A DNA stretch of 64,000 nt, taken from assembly GCA_003345545.1 (NCBI GenBank), contig PRDH01000076.1:1-64000 (forward strand), given 5' to 3'. This stretch comes from Candidatus Thorarchaeota archaeon. GTDB taxonomy: Archaea > Asgardarchaeota > Thorarchaeia > Thorarchaeales > Thorarchaeaceae. Below are positions 9,436 through 18,457 of this stretch, piece after piece (position 1 is the stretch's first letter; each line of letters starts with the position of its first letter). A program made the translations under genes and the position numbers. Below the pieces are notes generated by a model, which worked only from the letters and a program-made list of their open reading frames with translations, had not been told where the DNA came from and did not search any database.

Positions 9436-10749
9436 TTATATGATCACACTCTCAATCTCCACTTTGCGGTCCTTGACACTCAGCATATTTGAAGGCACTT
9501 TCTTCCCGCCATAGAGCTCTGCTTCAGGCAGTCCACGGTAGAGAGCATCAGCTATCCTTGCGAGTGCATCAGATTTCATGATGCCTGAGCCTGAAGCACC
9601 GTTGATCACAAGCACACCGCATTCAGTATAGACAAAGGGAATCTTATCGGGTGAGTATGAGTATCCGCCAGCCCAACTATTCACCGGACGAGCCCCTTCG
9701 AAAGCTGGGAAGTATTTCGAGAGAACTGGGTATACACTATTCTCATAATATGCGCTCTCAGGGACCATCATCTCATCGGTCTGGAAATACTTGTATTCGC
9801 GACCAAGTTTGTCACCACAACCTATCCAGAAACCATGTTCCTGCAGCTGAGGTCTGAAGTAGACGCCAGTTGAGGGTACAATAGTAAATGGAATACATCC
9901 AATCTCATTGAAACCTTTTGTATTCAAAAGCGCTTTGAGCTTCGGGCTATCTTCTGCGTGAATTACGAAGAGCTGCCGTTTCTTTGCCTTTGTCATGCTA
10001 TCAATGCCAACAGGGTCAAGGAGTTCGTTTGCCCAAGCACCTGTAGCGAGAACAACAGTCTTGGCTCTGAATGTTCCCTTATCAGTGATAATGCCGGTAA
10101 TCTTCTTGTTCTGCCAGACGTATGGTTCTCCAGGTAGGTCTAATTTAGGATCGGCCTCAAGAAGCAGCCTTTGGACATAGACGCCAAAGCGAGGCTTCAC
10201 ATGTGTGATCTTCTTGAATTCCTCGAAGTAATGCTCCACAAGTCGTGTCGGGTCTAGAACACCACAATCCCCTCCGAAGAGGCCATAGTCAACCTGCTGG
10301 AGATTCATAAGTTGAGCCTCTTCATCACCGGTGAAGTCCACGTTGAGACCAGGAATCAGTTTCTTGAGCTCTTTCTTGCTATAGACCTTATAATGAATGC
10401 CTGACTTCTTCATGCGTTCCATCCATACCTGGACACTCTCATGTTTGAACTGAGATTCGCTCAAGAGCCAGAGATAGCCGGTCTTCTCAAAGAGAAGATC
10501 ATGACCAAGCTCACTCTGCACATATTCGAAGTATTTCATCGATGTATCAGTGAGTATTTGGTTGGTTGAAGAAGCAAACATGTTCCGGACGGCAGCAGCA
10601 CTCATTGCCGTATTACCTTGTCCCGGGGCAAGCGCCTTCTCGACCAGAAGGATATGCTTGTCAGGGCTGTTCTTCTGTATGTAGTAGGCGGTGGCAACTC
10701 CGAGCACACCAGCGCCAACAATAATGACATCAAAGGACTCTTCGCTCAC
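9436..10749 (-). CDS. FAD-dependent oxidoreductase, DAO family
   Basis: A 437-residue flavoprotein. The N-terminal Rossmann motif GAGVLG (12-17) is followed by an acidic end of strand 2 (LLVEK), as expected for binding the FAD ribose. A second FAD element, TVVLATGAWAN, lies mid-protein, and the C-terminus carries a G-x-SGSGIM segment typical of DAO enzymes such as sarcosine oxidase, dimethylglycine dehydrogenase and glycerol-3-phosphate dehydrogenase-like proteins. It probably oxidises an N-methyl amino acid or related amine; the substrate cannot be assigned. GTG 10749 is preceded by GGAGG at a good distance. Convergent with 8963-9382. Confidence 0.85.
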   Translation of the reverse strand: MSEESFDVIIVGAGVLGVATAYYIQKNSPDKHILLVEKALAPGQGNTAMSAAAVRNMFASSTNQILTDTSMKYFEYVQSELGHDLLFEKTGYLWLLSESQFKHESVQVWMERMKKSGIHYKVYSKKELKKLIPGLNVDFTGDEEAQLMNLQQVDYGLFGGDCGVLDPTRLVEHYFEEFKKITHVKPRFGVYVQRLLLEADPKLDLPGEPYVWQNKKITGIITDKGTFRAKTVVLATGAWANELLDPVGIDSMTKAKKRQLFVIHAEDSPKLKALLNTKGFNEIGCIPFTIVPSTGVYFRPQLQEHGFWIGCGDKLGREYKYFQTDEMMVPESAYYENSVYPVLSKYFPAFEGARPVNSWAGGYSYSPDKIPFVYTECGVLVINGASGSGIMKSDALARIADALYRGLPEAELYGGKKVPSNMLSVKDRKVEIESVII

Positions 10750-10869
10750 ATCAGAAGCCTCCGTGCTGCATCGCGGAGCAACTTAGTCCCTCTAAAACGT
10801 TTTTCTCTAGCTCACATCAGATAAACAGTTATGAGAGAGTGCCACATACTCGCATGAGAGGAATTCACA

Positions 10870-11850
10870 ATGCCCGGCTTGATAATAAGGATGAACAACG
10901 GTGACATGAAGTGGTTTCCACTTTTCTACTACGATGGAAAGTACAAGTTCTATGCTCCAAAGGGTGAGAAGACGGGAACTGATGTCGGACGTGATTGGCA
11001 GTTCAAGAAGTATCTTTCAGGATACTGGACGCCCGCCCAAATCCCATCATATCGCAGAAGAATAGGCGGAGGCTCTTCTCTCGTGGTTCTAGACGAGGAT
11101 GGTAATCTTAGATACTTCCCGTTCAAGAACCAGACTTTCATGTTCAGGGGGAGTGGTGATAAGGTCGGTAGGGGATTCCGCGACTCTCTAGACTACTACG
11201 TCGCAGAATGGACCGCGAATGGAACATCGGATCTCTTGGTCAGAGATGAGGACGGAGACCTAAGGCTGTATCCATGGAATGGTAAGGAGTTCAAAGACCT
11301 CGGCCAAGATGAGAAAGTGGGAAATGGCTTTGAGAAAGACGATGTACCTGACCTCTATCCAGGATATTGGACAGGTGGAACATCGCCAGACCTTCTCGTT
11401 CGAAAGAAGAACGGAGACCTCATCGTGTTTCCATTCAATGGCAAGTCCTTCTACGGACAGGATAAGATCAAGGTCGGAGATGGCTTCAAACCAAAGGACT
11501 ATCCACATCTTCTTGTGGGTCATTGGCTCGGAAACAGGACACCGGATATTCTTGCCTATCGCGACAAGAGGCTGTATCTGTATCCCTATGGCATGGTAGA
11601 TCCGAAGAAGAACCAGCTGGCATTCGCCGAGAAGCCACAGACGCAGACTGAGAAGGACTTCAGGGAGGACTGGAGATATCTTGTTGGCTATTGGAGAACA
11701 CCAGGTCGACCAGATCTCATCACAGTCAATGGTAGCAATGATCTGTGGTTCTATCCCTTTGAAGATGGCAAGCTATTGGACTTGAAGGATGATAAGCAGG
11801 CAGGGAACGACTGGAAAGCAACGCACTTCTTCGATTTCTATCCCATCTAA
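10870..11850 (+). CDS. Six-repeat FG-GAP/VCBS-like beta-propeller protein, no signal peptide
   Basis: A 326-residue protein built of about six imperfect repeats of 50-55 residues. The core of each is PDLLVR-x2-DGDL-x2-YPF, a short loop, a K-V-G-x-GF element and a G-Y/H-W turn. The pattern closely resembles FG-GAP/VCBS-type repeats of actinobacterial secreted proteins and predicts a six-bladed propeller. Unlike those, the N-terminus (MPGLIIRMNNGD) has no signal peptide or membrane helix, so it should be cytosolic. The start at 10870 has an AGAGGA ribosome-binding site. No catalytic motif; a ligand- or protein-binding role is inferred. Confidence 0.75.
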   Translation: MPGLIIRMNNGDMKWFPLFYYDGKYKFYAPKGEKTGTDVGRDWQFKKYLSGYWTPAQIPSYRRRIGGGSSLVVLDEDGNLRYFPFKNQTFMFRGSGDKVGRGFRDSLDYYVAEWTANGTSDLLVRDEDGDLRLYPWNGKEFKDLGQDEKVGNGFEKDDVPDLYPGYWTGGTSPDLLVRKKNGDLIVFPFNGKSFYGQDKIKVGDGFKPKDYPHLLVGHWLGNRTPDILAYRDKRLYLYPYGMVDPKKNQLAFAEKPQTQTEKDFREDWRYLVGYWRTPGRPDLITVNGSNDLWFYPFEDGKLLDLKDDKQAGNDWKATHFFDFYPI

Positions 11851-11914
11851 CCCAGCACACCACAAGCGTCTTAAGGTGTCCGAAACCGAGACTCTGCCCG
11901 GAGAGGGCTGATGA

Positions 11915-12667
11915 TTGCCGGAAGGAAATGATGCTCAACATATGGAGCTGGTCGGAGCTGCAAGTGAAACCAAGAAGACATCTGTTGGGATAGTTCTGGT
12001 CGCATTGTACGCAGTCCTTGCATTGCTTCCTATGAGTGGCTTCATAGGAGCAGCAGGTTTTAGCAGCATTCTTAGTTTCGCTATCTGCGTGGCACCTCTC
12101 TTGGGAATCATTCTTGGACCCTGGAAAGGCTTTGGGTTTGGCGTCATTGCAGGAATCGCCGCCACTGTGGTGAGCTTGCCTATTGGGGGAGGTGTCTATC
12201 TCATCATCCCCACTACGATAATAGGTCCAGCTGTTGCAGCCCTGTTTACGGGCCTCTCTCTCAGGAGAACGACAGAGGTTGGCGGGTTCAGAATTCCAGG
12301 TCCGATTTTCACGGCAGTCTACCTCATCATCATCATCTGTCTCTACGAAATTCGTGTCTACAATGCTTGGTGGTTCATGCTGCCTTACGTGCTGGCATTG
12401 ATTGTGGCCTTGATTCTTCAAGTCAGGAAATTCGACTTCGACCCGAATCGAACCTATGTCCAGCTGATACCTTTGACGTTCATGGGTGCAATGATAGACC
12501 ATTCCATGATGGCGATGGGTTCGGTGTATCTGCTCGAAATACCCGCCGCCGTTTTTGGTTTTGGAATCTTTCCCGCAATGGTGATTGAGAGAACCATCGC
12601 TACTCTGGTCGGATCGCTACTTGGTTTCGTCGTTCTGAAACTCATTGGCAATGAGATAGAAACTTGA
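11915..12667 (+). CDS. Polytopic membrane protein, ECF S-component-like
   Basis: A 250-residue protein with about seven hydrophobic helices from residue 23 to the end. It starts at TTG 11915 behind GGAG, or at ATG 11942. The first helix ALYAVLALLPMSGFIG, a Gly-rich second segment and an L-G-x-W-K-G-F-G turn recall substrate-binding S components of ECF vitamin transporters and related integral proteins. No ATPase or T component is adjacent, as is common for group II ECF systems. Substrate unknown; the ECF assignment is tentative. Confidence 0.6.
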   Translation: MPEGNDAQHMELVGAASETKKTSVGIVLVALYAVLALLPMSGFIGAAGFSSILSFAICVAPLLGIILGPWKGFGFGVIAGIAATVVSLPIGGGVYLIIPTTIIGPAVAALFTGLSLRRTTEVGGFRIPGPIFTAVYLIIIICLYEIRVYNAWWFMLPYVLALIVALILQVRKFDFDPNRTYVQLIPLTFMGAMIDHSMMAMGSVYLLEIPAAVFGFGIFPAMVIERTIATLVGSLLGFVVLKLIGNEIET

Positions 12668-12769
12668 ATCAACCAAGAGCGTTAATGATGATTTCCAAAG
12701 CCTTTTGCTGAAGGTCCAAGCGCATCGTAGCCAAACTGTCTGCGACTGTCGGACATAGAACCTGTTTGA

Positions 12770-13447
12770 TTATATGAGAACCGAAAGCAAACCCGGAGCT
12801 GCAAGAAGTACGAACCAGATCCCCAAGCCAATCTGAACCAAACCTATCACGACACACGCCCAATTGATATCGCCAATTCTCGCCTTCTTCGTAGCAACAT
12901 CAGTCCCAAAGGTCAGTACGGCTCCGTATATGAAATCAGTCGAAACATGCGTAACGTAGATCAAGATTCCAGCTAGAAAGACCGTACCAACACCAATCTG
13001 CAGGGATCCAACCAGGACTGTCACATTGGCAAGACCAACACCAAACCACCAGAGCAGAAAGTAAGGACTGAGGATGCTCACAGCGGCACCTTGTGCTGTA
13101 GCCTCAATAACAGAGGACGCTGTCATTGTTTTTGCTTCTTCAGAATGCTCATCTTCTCTGTATCGATATTCACGAAGAGCAAGTACCCCGAACAAGACGA
13201 TGACAACACCCCCAAATCCAATTAAAACGTCTATCAGTAGTGGCGATATTGTCAAGGCTTGGACACCCAGAATTATTGCCGCAATAATGCCAACTTCAAC
13301 AACGGCATGTCCAACCATGGGCAAGATACCATGTAGGCGTCCATGCTTGCTGCTTTGCATGATGACGGCTGCAGTAAGTGGACCAGGTGCAAGAGCACCA
13401 GTGAGCGATAGTACAAACCAAGCAGTCAGTATCTCAAAGACGCCCAT
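12770..13447 (-). CDS. LysE/RhtB-family exporter
   Basis: A 225-residue protein with six hydrophobic helices. The N-terminal helix carries the family signature GALAPGPLTAAVI, followed by a cytosolic loop with HGRLHGILPMVGHA. A charged, His/Glu-containing loop sits between helices 3 and 4. LysE/RhtB proteins export amino acids or similar small solutes. It is divergent from the DUF389 gene at 13615, sharing a 167-bp intergenic region with a candidate operator. Confidence 0.8.
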   Translation of the reverse strand: MGVFEILTAWFVLSLTGALAPGPLTAAVIMQSSKHGRLHGILPMVGHAVVEVGIIAAIILGVQALTISPLLIDVLIGFGGVVIVLFGVLALREYRYREDEHSEEAKTMTASSVIEATAQGAAVSILSPYFLLWWFGVGLANVTVLVGSLQIGVGTVFLAGILIYVTHVSTDFIYGAVLTFGTDVATKKARIGDINWACVVIGLVQIGLGIWFVLLAAPGLLSVLI

Positions 13448-13519
13448 ATTCAGCCGCCGTGCCGATACTGGAAGATATCATAGAAAAGCATGGCGATTCG
13501 CACAGGTCCTAAGAGCGAT

Positions 13520-13535
13520 GTAATATCTGTATTAC
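13520..13535. promoter_or_regulatory. Inverted repeat between lysE-like and DUF389 genes
   Basis: Perfect 6-bp arms GTAATA and TATTAC separated by TCTG, inside the region shared by the divergent genes 12770-13447 and 13615-14736. An AT-rich dyad in a divergent promoter region is a plausible regulator site; the regulator is unknown. Confidence 0.4.
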
Positions 13536-13614
13536 AACTCCGTGCCGGAGAATGCCCAGAAATGCTTAATAGCGGTCCAAGAGGCCTTCGCTAAGAATAC
13601 GGAGCAGTGAGTCT

Positions 13615-14736
13615 GTGAAACAGGTACAGATAACGGTACCCTACGAGAAGACTGAAGCAGTCTATGATTTTCTTCTCGATGGCCTCAAGGTCAAGAATGT
13701 CATGAAGTTCAATGCTGATAACGCCATTGTCCTTCAGTTCAGAATCTCAGATGATTCAGTGACCCCAACTATGGAGGGTCTCAAGCACAAAGGTGTTGGA
13801 GTTGAGTATGGATTTGTCGACATTCTCGACTTGAAGGCATCTCTCCCAGGTGAAACGGAAGCAGAAGCGCCTTCTGAATCGAAGATGCAGCGTGAAGCAT
13901 CTCTTGCTGTCGAAGAGATATACGAGAATGTGAAGAAGCAGGCCTTGCTGAGCTTCGATTTCTTTGCGTTCATCATCTTGGCCTCGCTTATGGCTGGTCT
14001 AGGTCTGGTCCAAAATGACGTAACTGTGATAGTGGCTTCGATGCTCCTATCTCCGCTCATGGGGCCATTGATGGGCGTGGCCTTAGGGTATGTTGTCAAA
14101 GATAAAGCACTCTTTCTGAGAGGCACTAAGAATGAATTGATCGGTGTTGTGATTGCCATCTCAGTAGGCATCATAACAGCGCTGGTAATATCACTGCTAG
14201 TACCAAGCAAGCTGACAGACATAGTGGGAGATGTCGATAGCAGCACTCTAACAGAAATCACGCGTCGCGGGAGTTTCATTTCGCTTGACGTGGGGATTGC
14301 CATTTTCTCAGGCGCTGGTGTTGCACTCTCAATAACCCGAGGGAATATGTCTGCCCTAGTCGGTGCTGCCATATCAGTTTCCATCATGCCTCCTGCAGTC
14401 AATGCAGCAATGACATTAGTCTTCGGTATTATGAGAGGACACATTGGGCTCCTGAGCATCAGTGGAGGTTCATTCATGTTATTGGCAATGAACATCGTAA
14501 TGATAGATCTTTCAGCCATGTTCATATTTCGATTGAAGAAGGTATCAGCTATTGCGAAGCGGTCAGCAACTTGGACAGCTGTGACTCAGTTTCGAGTTCC
14601 TCGCTCAGAAACCCTGTATCATCATCCTTCTCCCGAGAAGAGCCTCCAGGAGGCTGCTGTTTCCACGCCTGCACCAGAAGGAGAAGAACCGAAGAAGAGA
14701 GCTGAAATAGCCCCTTCGGAAAAAGATACTACCTAG
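13615..14736 (+). CDS. DUF389 (TIGR00341-type) membrane protein
   Basis: A 373-residue protein starting with GTG 13615. Residues 1-75 form a ferredoxin-like/ACT-like alpha-beta domain, beginning KQVQITVPYEK. Five or six membrane helices follow between about 115 and 310, including the signature MLLSPLMGPLMG and a Gly/Ala-rich pair of helices. A 65-residue charged tail ends the protein. This matches the DUF389 family of hydrophobic proteins of unknown transport or channel role. The regulatory-looking N-terminal domain suggests small-molecule control. Confidence 0.82.
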   Translation: MKQVQITVPYEKTEAVYDFLLDGLKVKNVMKFNADNAIVLQFRISDDSVTPTMEGLKHKGVGVEYGFVDILDLKASLPGETEAEAPSESKMQREASLAVEEIYENVKKQALLSFDFFAFIILASLMAGLGLVQNDVTVIVASMLLSPLMGPLMGVALGYVVKDKALFLRGTKNELIGVVIAISVGIITALVISLLVPSKLTDIVGDVDSSTLTEITRRGSFISLDVGIAIFSGAGVALSITRGNMSALVGAAISVSIMPPAVNAAMTLVFGIMRGHIGLLSISGGSFMLLAMNIVMIDLSAMFIFRLKKVSAIAKRSATWTAVTQFRVPRSETLYHHPSPEKSLQEAAVSTPAPEGEEPKKRAEIAPSEKDTT

Positions 14737-14836
14737 TCATAGATTGCGTCCATGAAGTATTCTCCAGGTATCACAAGGCGATATAGGAGCAACCTCCGTT
14801 CCCTAACTCGCTTAACTCTCAGAAGGAGAATCACGA

Positions 14837-15178
14837 TTGGCCGAACATGAACAACTCAAGAACAAGCTCTTCAAGGGTTTGACTGAGCACGATATTCTCA
14901 CTTGGGAAGAAGAGAAGATGCGATATCAGCGGAAAATGGGTAGAAAGGTTACAGATGTCGAGTTCTTGAGATACCTACTCATGAGAGCCACCAGGCCAGT
15001 CATCAGTTCCAAGGACGGGGTTGCCACGGGCTTTCTGACAGGACAGGGCCCGATCTATGACAAGGGCGATACCCTACTGAACAAATATCGAAGTCGCCCT
15101 CTTGAAAGCGAAGCCACTCCCGCACTCACAGAGCGCTCGCAGAAACTGAGAATCCCGATTTCCAAAACGTCCCAGTGA
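14837..15178 (+). CDS. Small soluble hypothetical protein
   Basis: A 113-residue charged protein starting at TTG 14837 behind a strong AGAAGGAGA ribosome-binding site. The N-terminal 60 residues are helical with a central W-E-x2-K-M-R-Y-Q-R-K-M-G segment. The C-terminal half is polar and probably flexible. No family recognised. It could be a small nucleic-acid- or protein-binding adaptor, which is only a composition-based guess. It ends just before the tandem palindromes at 15205. Confidence 0.5.
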   Translation: MAEHEQLKNKLFKGLTEHDILTWEEEKMRYQRKMGRKVTDVEFLRYLLMRATRPVISSKDGVATGFLTGQGPIYDKGDTLLNKYRSRPLESEATPALTERSQKLRIPISKTSQ

Positions 15179-15204
15179 TAATCCTTAAATTCACTTATTC
15201 TAGT

Positions 15205-15235
15205 ATACCATATGGTATTATTATACCAATTGGTA
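15205..15235. promoter_or_regulatory. Two tandem perfect palindromes, probable operator
   Basis: A 14-bp palindrome ATACCATATGGTAT (15205-15218) and a 12-bp palindrome TACCAATTGGTA (15224-15235) share the half site TACCA. Their centres are 18 bp apart, so they lie on nearly the same DNA face. They sit just downstream of an AT-rich TATA-like element (CCTTAAATTC at about 15183) and upstream of the 47-codon ORF and the ArsR-like regulator. Autoregulation by that regulator is the simplest inference. Confidence 0.6.
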
Positions 15236-15318
15236 CACTAGATAGAGTATGAATGATTCACTATCTCTGCGAAACAGGACTAGAATCAGGTCAAAGCTCG
15301 TACAAAGGAGATGACTGA

Positions 15319-15462
15319 ATGCTAACAGACAAAGACAGTGATGCGGGTCCTTATCCGGACTGGCTATCTTCGTCCGGACTGGGATTCTGGGAACCGGATA
15401 AACTGTACATCGAATGGATTTCATTCCTTTACGCGATATGGGAGAAGGTAGACTACCTCTAG
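15319..15462 (+). CDS. 47-residue small ORF upstream of the ArsR-like regulator
   Basis: ATG 15319 follows AAAGGAGATGACTGA, a good ribosome-binding site. The 47-codon frame ends with TAG at 15460-15462. The peptide is acidic and aromatic-rich (five Trp), with a Pro/Trp-containing middle and a C-terminal hydrophobic stretch around IEWISFLYAIW. It sits between the tandem palindromes and the regulator at 15513, so it may be the first gene of that operon or a leader peptide. No family recognised. Confidence 0.45.
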   Translation: MLTDKDSDAGPYPDWLSSSGLGFWEPDKLYIEWISFLYAIWEKVDYL

Positions 15463-15512
15463 ACTTGAAAATGAGTCCTGGAGCCATAGATCTAGAATGA
15501 AGGAAGTACATC

Positions 15513-16238
15513 ATGTCACAAGAAGGTCCAAATGAACTGGATAGAATGTTCAGGGCGCTGAGCAGCGATACAAGAAGGAGGATTCTTCGACTTCTTGCTC
15601 AAGGGCAGAGATATCCCTATGAGTTGAGCAAGACACTAGGTTTCACTCCGCGAGGGGTAATCAAACACCTAGAAGCTCTCCAAGAGGCAGGACTAGTGGA
15701 GAGGCAGGCAGGCGAGAGCGACCTTGGTCCAGATAGAGTGTACTATCGGTTAAATGCCAGATTCGGTCTATCAACGACGATTCTTCCTGATGCGTTTGTC
15801 GTTCGTCTCATTACGCGTTCATCTAGCGGGGCCATTGTTCCTAAGGAATTCGTCATTCCGGAAGCACGACAAGATGTTGCAGCGGTGCGCCGTCTTCTCA
15901 ATGAACTGGGAAAGGTAAACAAACGCCTAGCGGACCTTGACGATGAACGAATGCGCTTCGCATCTGTGAGAGGGCAAATCATCAAGCAAATCGAAGCAGT
16001 CATGAGTCAGTGTTCTTGGAGCGAAGAGAGCTGCCAAGAGGTAAGAGCACTTCTGGATCCCATACGACAGACAGCGACAACCATCGATGAAGATCAACCG
16101 GATGTATGGGCATCGACTGTAAGACAGGCTCTGACACTCTTTGAGAAGCTATTTGCATCGCCTGACGCGCGAACCTCATTAAGAGGGAAATCCAAGACCT
16201 CTGAAGAAGATGATGAGATTGTCTTGGATCCAGAGTAA
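15513..16238 (+). CDS. ArsR-like winged-helix transcriptional regulator with helical C-domain
   Basis: A 241-residue protein. Residues 8-75 form an ArsR-type winged helix: FRALSSDTRRRILRLLA is the first helix pair, ELSKTLGFTPRGVIKHLEAL the recognition region, and VERQ...YYRLN the wing. Residues 110-200 are charged, heptad-like helices probably used for dimerisation, and the tail is acidic. Extended ArsR-like regulators of this type are common in archaea. No Cys/His metal-site pattern is evident, so the signal is unknown. The tandem palindromes 280 bp upstream are likely targets. Confidence 0.8.
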   Translation: MSQEGPNELDRMFRALSSDTRRRILRLLAQGQRYPYELSKTLGFTPRGVIKHLEALQEAGLVERQAGESDLGPDRVYYRLNARFGLSTTILPDAFVVRLITRSSSGAIVPKEFVIPEARQDVAAVRRLLNELGKVNKRLADLDDERMRFASVRGQIIKQIEAVMSQCSWSEESCQEVRALLDPIRQTATTIDEDQPDVWASTVRQALTLFEKLFASPDARTSLRGKSKTSEEDDEIVLDPE

Positions 16239-16305
16239 TTCTACCGAAGTAGTATGATCGGCAATTCGCACGTGTGTAGCTCCTATATTCTCCGCATGAT
16301 ACTTC

Positions 16306-16692
16306 TCATTCATCCATTCCTAGATGTCTTCTTATCGTAGCCACTAGCGCTTTTCCAGAGAAGGGCTTGATAATGTACTCGTCAGCTCCAGCAGCTCTGC
16401 CTTTCTCGATATCATTACTGGATCCTTTGGCAGTCAGCATGAGTATTGGGACGTTCTTGAATCCCTTGTTCTCCCTAAGCTTCTTGCAAACGGTGAATCC
16501 ATCCATTGTTGGCAACACGGCGTCAAGCAGAATCAGGTCAGGATTCTCACGTTGAGCCAAGGAAAGGGCAGTCTCTCCGTCTTCTGCAATAATAACAGAG
16601 AAGTTGTGCTTTTCAAGGATGACCTTTGCAAGCTCTGTGGTAAGGTGCTCGTCATCAACGACAAGTATTTTCTTTTTCTCAGAGCTGTTCAT
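16306..16692 (-). CDS. Stand-alone response-regulator receiver domain (CheY-like)
   Basis: A 128-residue single receiver domain with all canonical residues: acidic pair in ILVVDDE, phosphoacceptor Asp in LILLDAVLP, the Thr of MLTAKG and the Lys of IKPFSG. There is no output domain, so it should act by protein-protein contact. The TPR gene at 16745-18328 lies directly upstream in the same orientation, separated by 52 bp, which suggests a shared operon. No histidine kinase is encoded nearby. Confidence 0.9.
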   Translation of the reverse strand: MNSSEKKKILVVDDEHLTTELAKVILEKHNFSVIIAEDGETALSLAQRENPDLILLDAVLPTMDGFTVCKKLRENKGFKNVPILMLTAKGSSNDIEKGRAAGADEYIIKPFSGKALVATIRRHLGMDE

Positions 16693-16744
16693 AGACTGAG
16701 GCCTCTTGGTTGCGCAATGACTTGCGTATCTGAGGGCAAATAGA

Positions 16745-18328
16745 TTATCCTTCGAGCTTTGTCAAGAAATCGCGGAAGTGTGGACATAGGCTACCCATCC
16801 AGAAGAGATTCCCGAAACACTCTTTCCTAAGTCCCTGACGCTCCACCCGGCATACGAAGTTCTTCTCGCCATCATAGAAAATGCAGAGCTCACTTTCTGA
16901 GGCGGGATCTTCCAAGACCGCTCTGCGAACACTTCCCATCAATTGGGAATCGTCCGCAGCGAGCCATTCAGAACTCGGGCCAATAATCTGCTGAATCTTC
17001 CTGTGCAACCCAGTATCGGAAGTGTCATCCATAGACCATTTTGTGACTAGTAAGCTAACCTCCGCGTTAAACGCATAGAGCCTATGTGCTACTTCAACAG
17101 CCACGTCCCTCGCACGTTCGTAGTTATGCACTGCCGAATTCAGGTTCTGCGATAGGTAGTGAGCATCGCCGGCCTGCGAATACGTGATGGACAAGAGCTG
17201 CTTCATGCCAGCTCCTTCTGCCAATCTTATCGCATCCTCATAAAGACGAAGAGCTTCCTGCACATCGCCTCTCTGGAGTGCGACATCTCCAAGATTAACG
17301 GTTGCTATGGTAATCCCTCGCATATATTCGGCTTCTTGACTTATCTCAAGAGCCCGACGATTGTAGATTTCCATTTGGTCAATTTGATCAAGGGTCCTGT
17401 CAATCTCGCCCACGTTGATTAGAGTAGAGGCAAGCCCAACTTGGTTGTTCAGCTGCTGCTGGATAAGAAGAAGTTCTTCGAACTGATCTCTAGCATCCTG
17501 CAGCTCTCCCGTATTGGTATGAATCACTCCTCGGAGATTGCGTGCATCTGCAACACCTTTGACGTATCCCATCTTCTCATACTGGCGGAGTGATGTGTTT
17601 ACTAGAGCCATTGCACGGTCGTGTTCGAGCATTTCCTCCAGTGCGCGTGCTCTATAGTATCGTATATCATTCAATGCCAGTTGGTGGTCAAGAAGCTTCG
17701 CAGTATCATAAGCAGAATCAAGTCGGATTAGTGCTTCTTCGTAGGAATCAGAAAAACCAGAGATGAAAGCAAGAATAATCCTTGGTCTGAGGAGAGCTGC
17801 TTGTACCATACTGCGAATATCGTGGTTCTGGGAAGTCGCAAGAGTGACTCTCTCAATACTCTCCGATGCGGTTTCTCGAGCATGATCCGTGTAGCCCAAG
17901 TCCATGAGTACGGATGCCAACTCGCCGGAGAGCTCAGCAAAGACAACGTAATCCTTGGTCTGCCATGTTTGATTCATGATATTGCGCAGATTATTCAACC
18001 AACGAGGGTCTAGACTCTGTCTACAATACGCTGCCGCAGCATAGCCCTTGCAGCTGAGATTCTGGCTTTCACGGCCAAGTATTTGATTATACCCGTACTT
18101 CCCTCTTAAGAAACATGCTTTCCCGCACATGGCTAGGAAGGCAGGGCTCCTATTTCGCCATTCTCCGCCACCGACATATTCAATCAAGATATCGGTGAAG
18201 ACCAGGAAACGGTCCATGGTGCTTCGGCCGCATGCAGCAAGCCTATTCCCAATCTCCTCTATCTCAGACTTGTCCAGCTCTGATTCATACATCATGAATT
18301 CAGGAATGATTGGGCTATTAGACAACAC
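16745..18328 (-). CDS. Large TPR-repeat protein in a receiver-domain cluster
   Basis: A 527-residue soluble helical protein. From about residue 100 to 430 it has repeated 34-40-residue TPR-type helix pairs, with typical A-x3-Y/L-x-R-A-L endings and G-D/N-V/I-A turns, for example around INVGEIDRTLDQ and VNLGDVALQRGDVQEAL. The C-terminal 90 residues form a separate Cys/Trp-containing domain. TPR proteins are scaffolds, and placement between receiver genes suggests it docks phosphorylated receivers. The frame starts with GTG 18328; ATG 18295 is an alternative. Confidence 0.8.
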   Translation of the reverse strand: MLSNSPIIPEFMMYESELDKSEIEEIGNRLAACGRSTMDRFLVFTDILIEYVGGGEWRNRSPAFLAMCGKACFLRGKYGYNQILGRESQNLSCKGYAAAAYCRQSLDPRWLNNLRNIMNQTWQTKDYVVFAELSGELASVLMDLGYTDHARETASESIERVTLATSQNHDIRSMVQAALLRPRIILAFISGFSDSYEEALIRLDSAYDTAKLLDHQLALNDIRYYRARALEEMLEHDRAMALVNTSLRQYEKMGYVKGVADARNLRGVIHTNTGELQDARDQFEELLLIQQQLNNQVGLASTLINVGEIDRTLDQIDQMEIYNRRALEISQEAEYMRGITIATVNLGDVALQRGDVQEALRLYEDAIRLAEGAGMKQLLSITYSQAGDAHYLSQNLNSAVHNYERARDVAVEVAHRLYAFNAEVSLLVTKWSMDDTSDTGLHRKIQQIIGPSSEWLAADDSQLMGSVRRAVLEDPASESELCIFYDGEKNFVCRVERQGLRKECFGNLFWMGSLCPHFRDFLTKLEG

Positions 18329-18443
18329 GCATCAATCCATATCTCTGTTCAACGGAATACGGGGCCAGGTTCCCATGGCTTTCCCATTCTTTTCATTACA
18401 AAAGGATTCTAGTGGTTCTCTTCGCATACTCATAGTTCGCAAG

Positions 18444-18457
18444 TGATAAAGTTATCA
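18444..18457. promoter_or_regulatory. Palindrome upstream of the TPR gene
   Basis: TGATAA and TTATCA arms with a 2-bp AG spacer, about 115 bp upstream of the minus-strand TPR start. It overlaps a TATA-like ACTTTATCA on the minus strand. Candidate operator; no regulator assigned. Confidence 0.35.

Noticed and set aside
11726..12502. 258-codon open frame on the minus strand
   Set aside because: It overlaps the propeller 3' end and the membrane protein at 11915-12667; its Cys/His/Ser-rich composition is that of a reverse-complement shadow.
13734..14525. 263-codon open frame on the minus strand
   Set aside because: Fully inside the DUF389 gene, with Met/Ser/Thr-rich shadow composition and no start signal.
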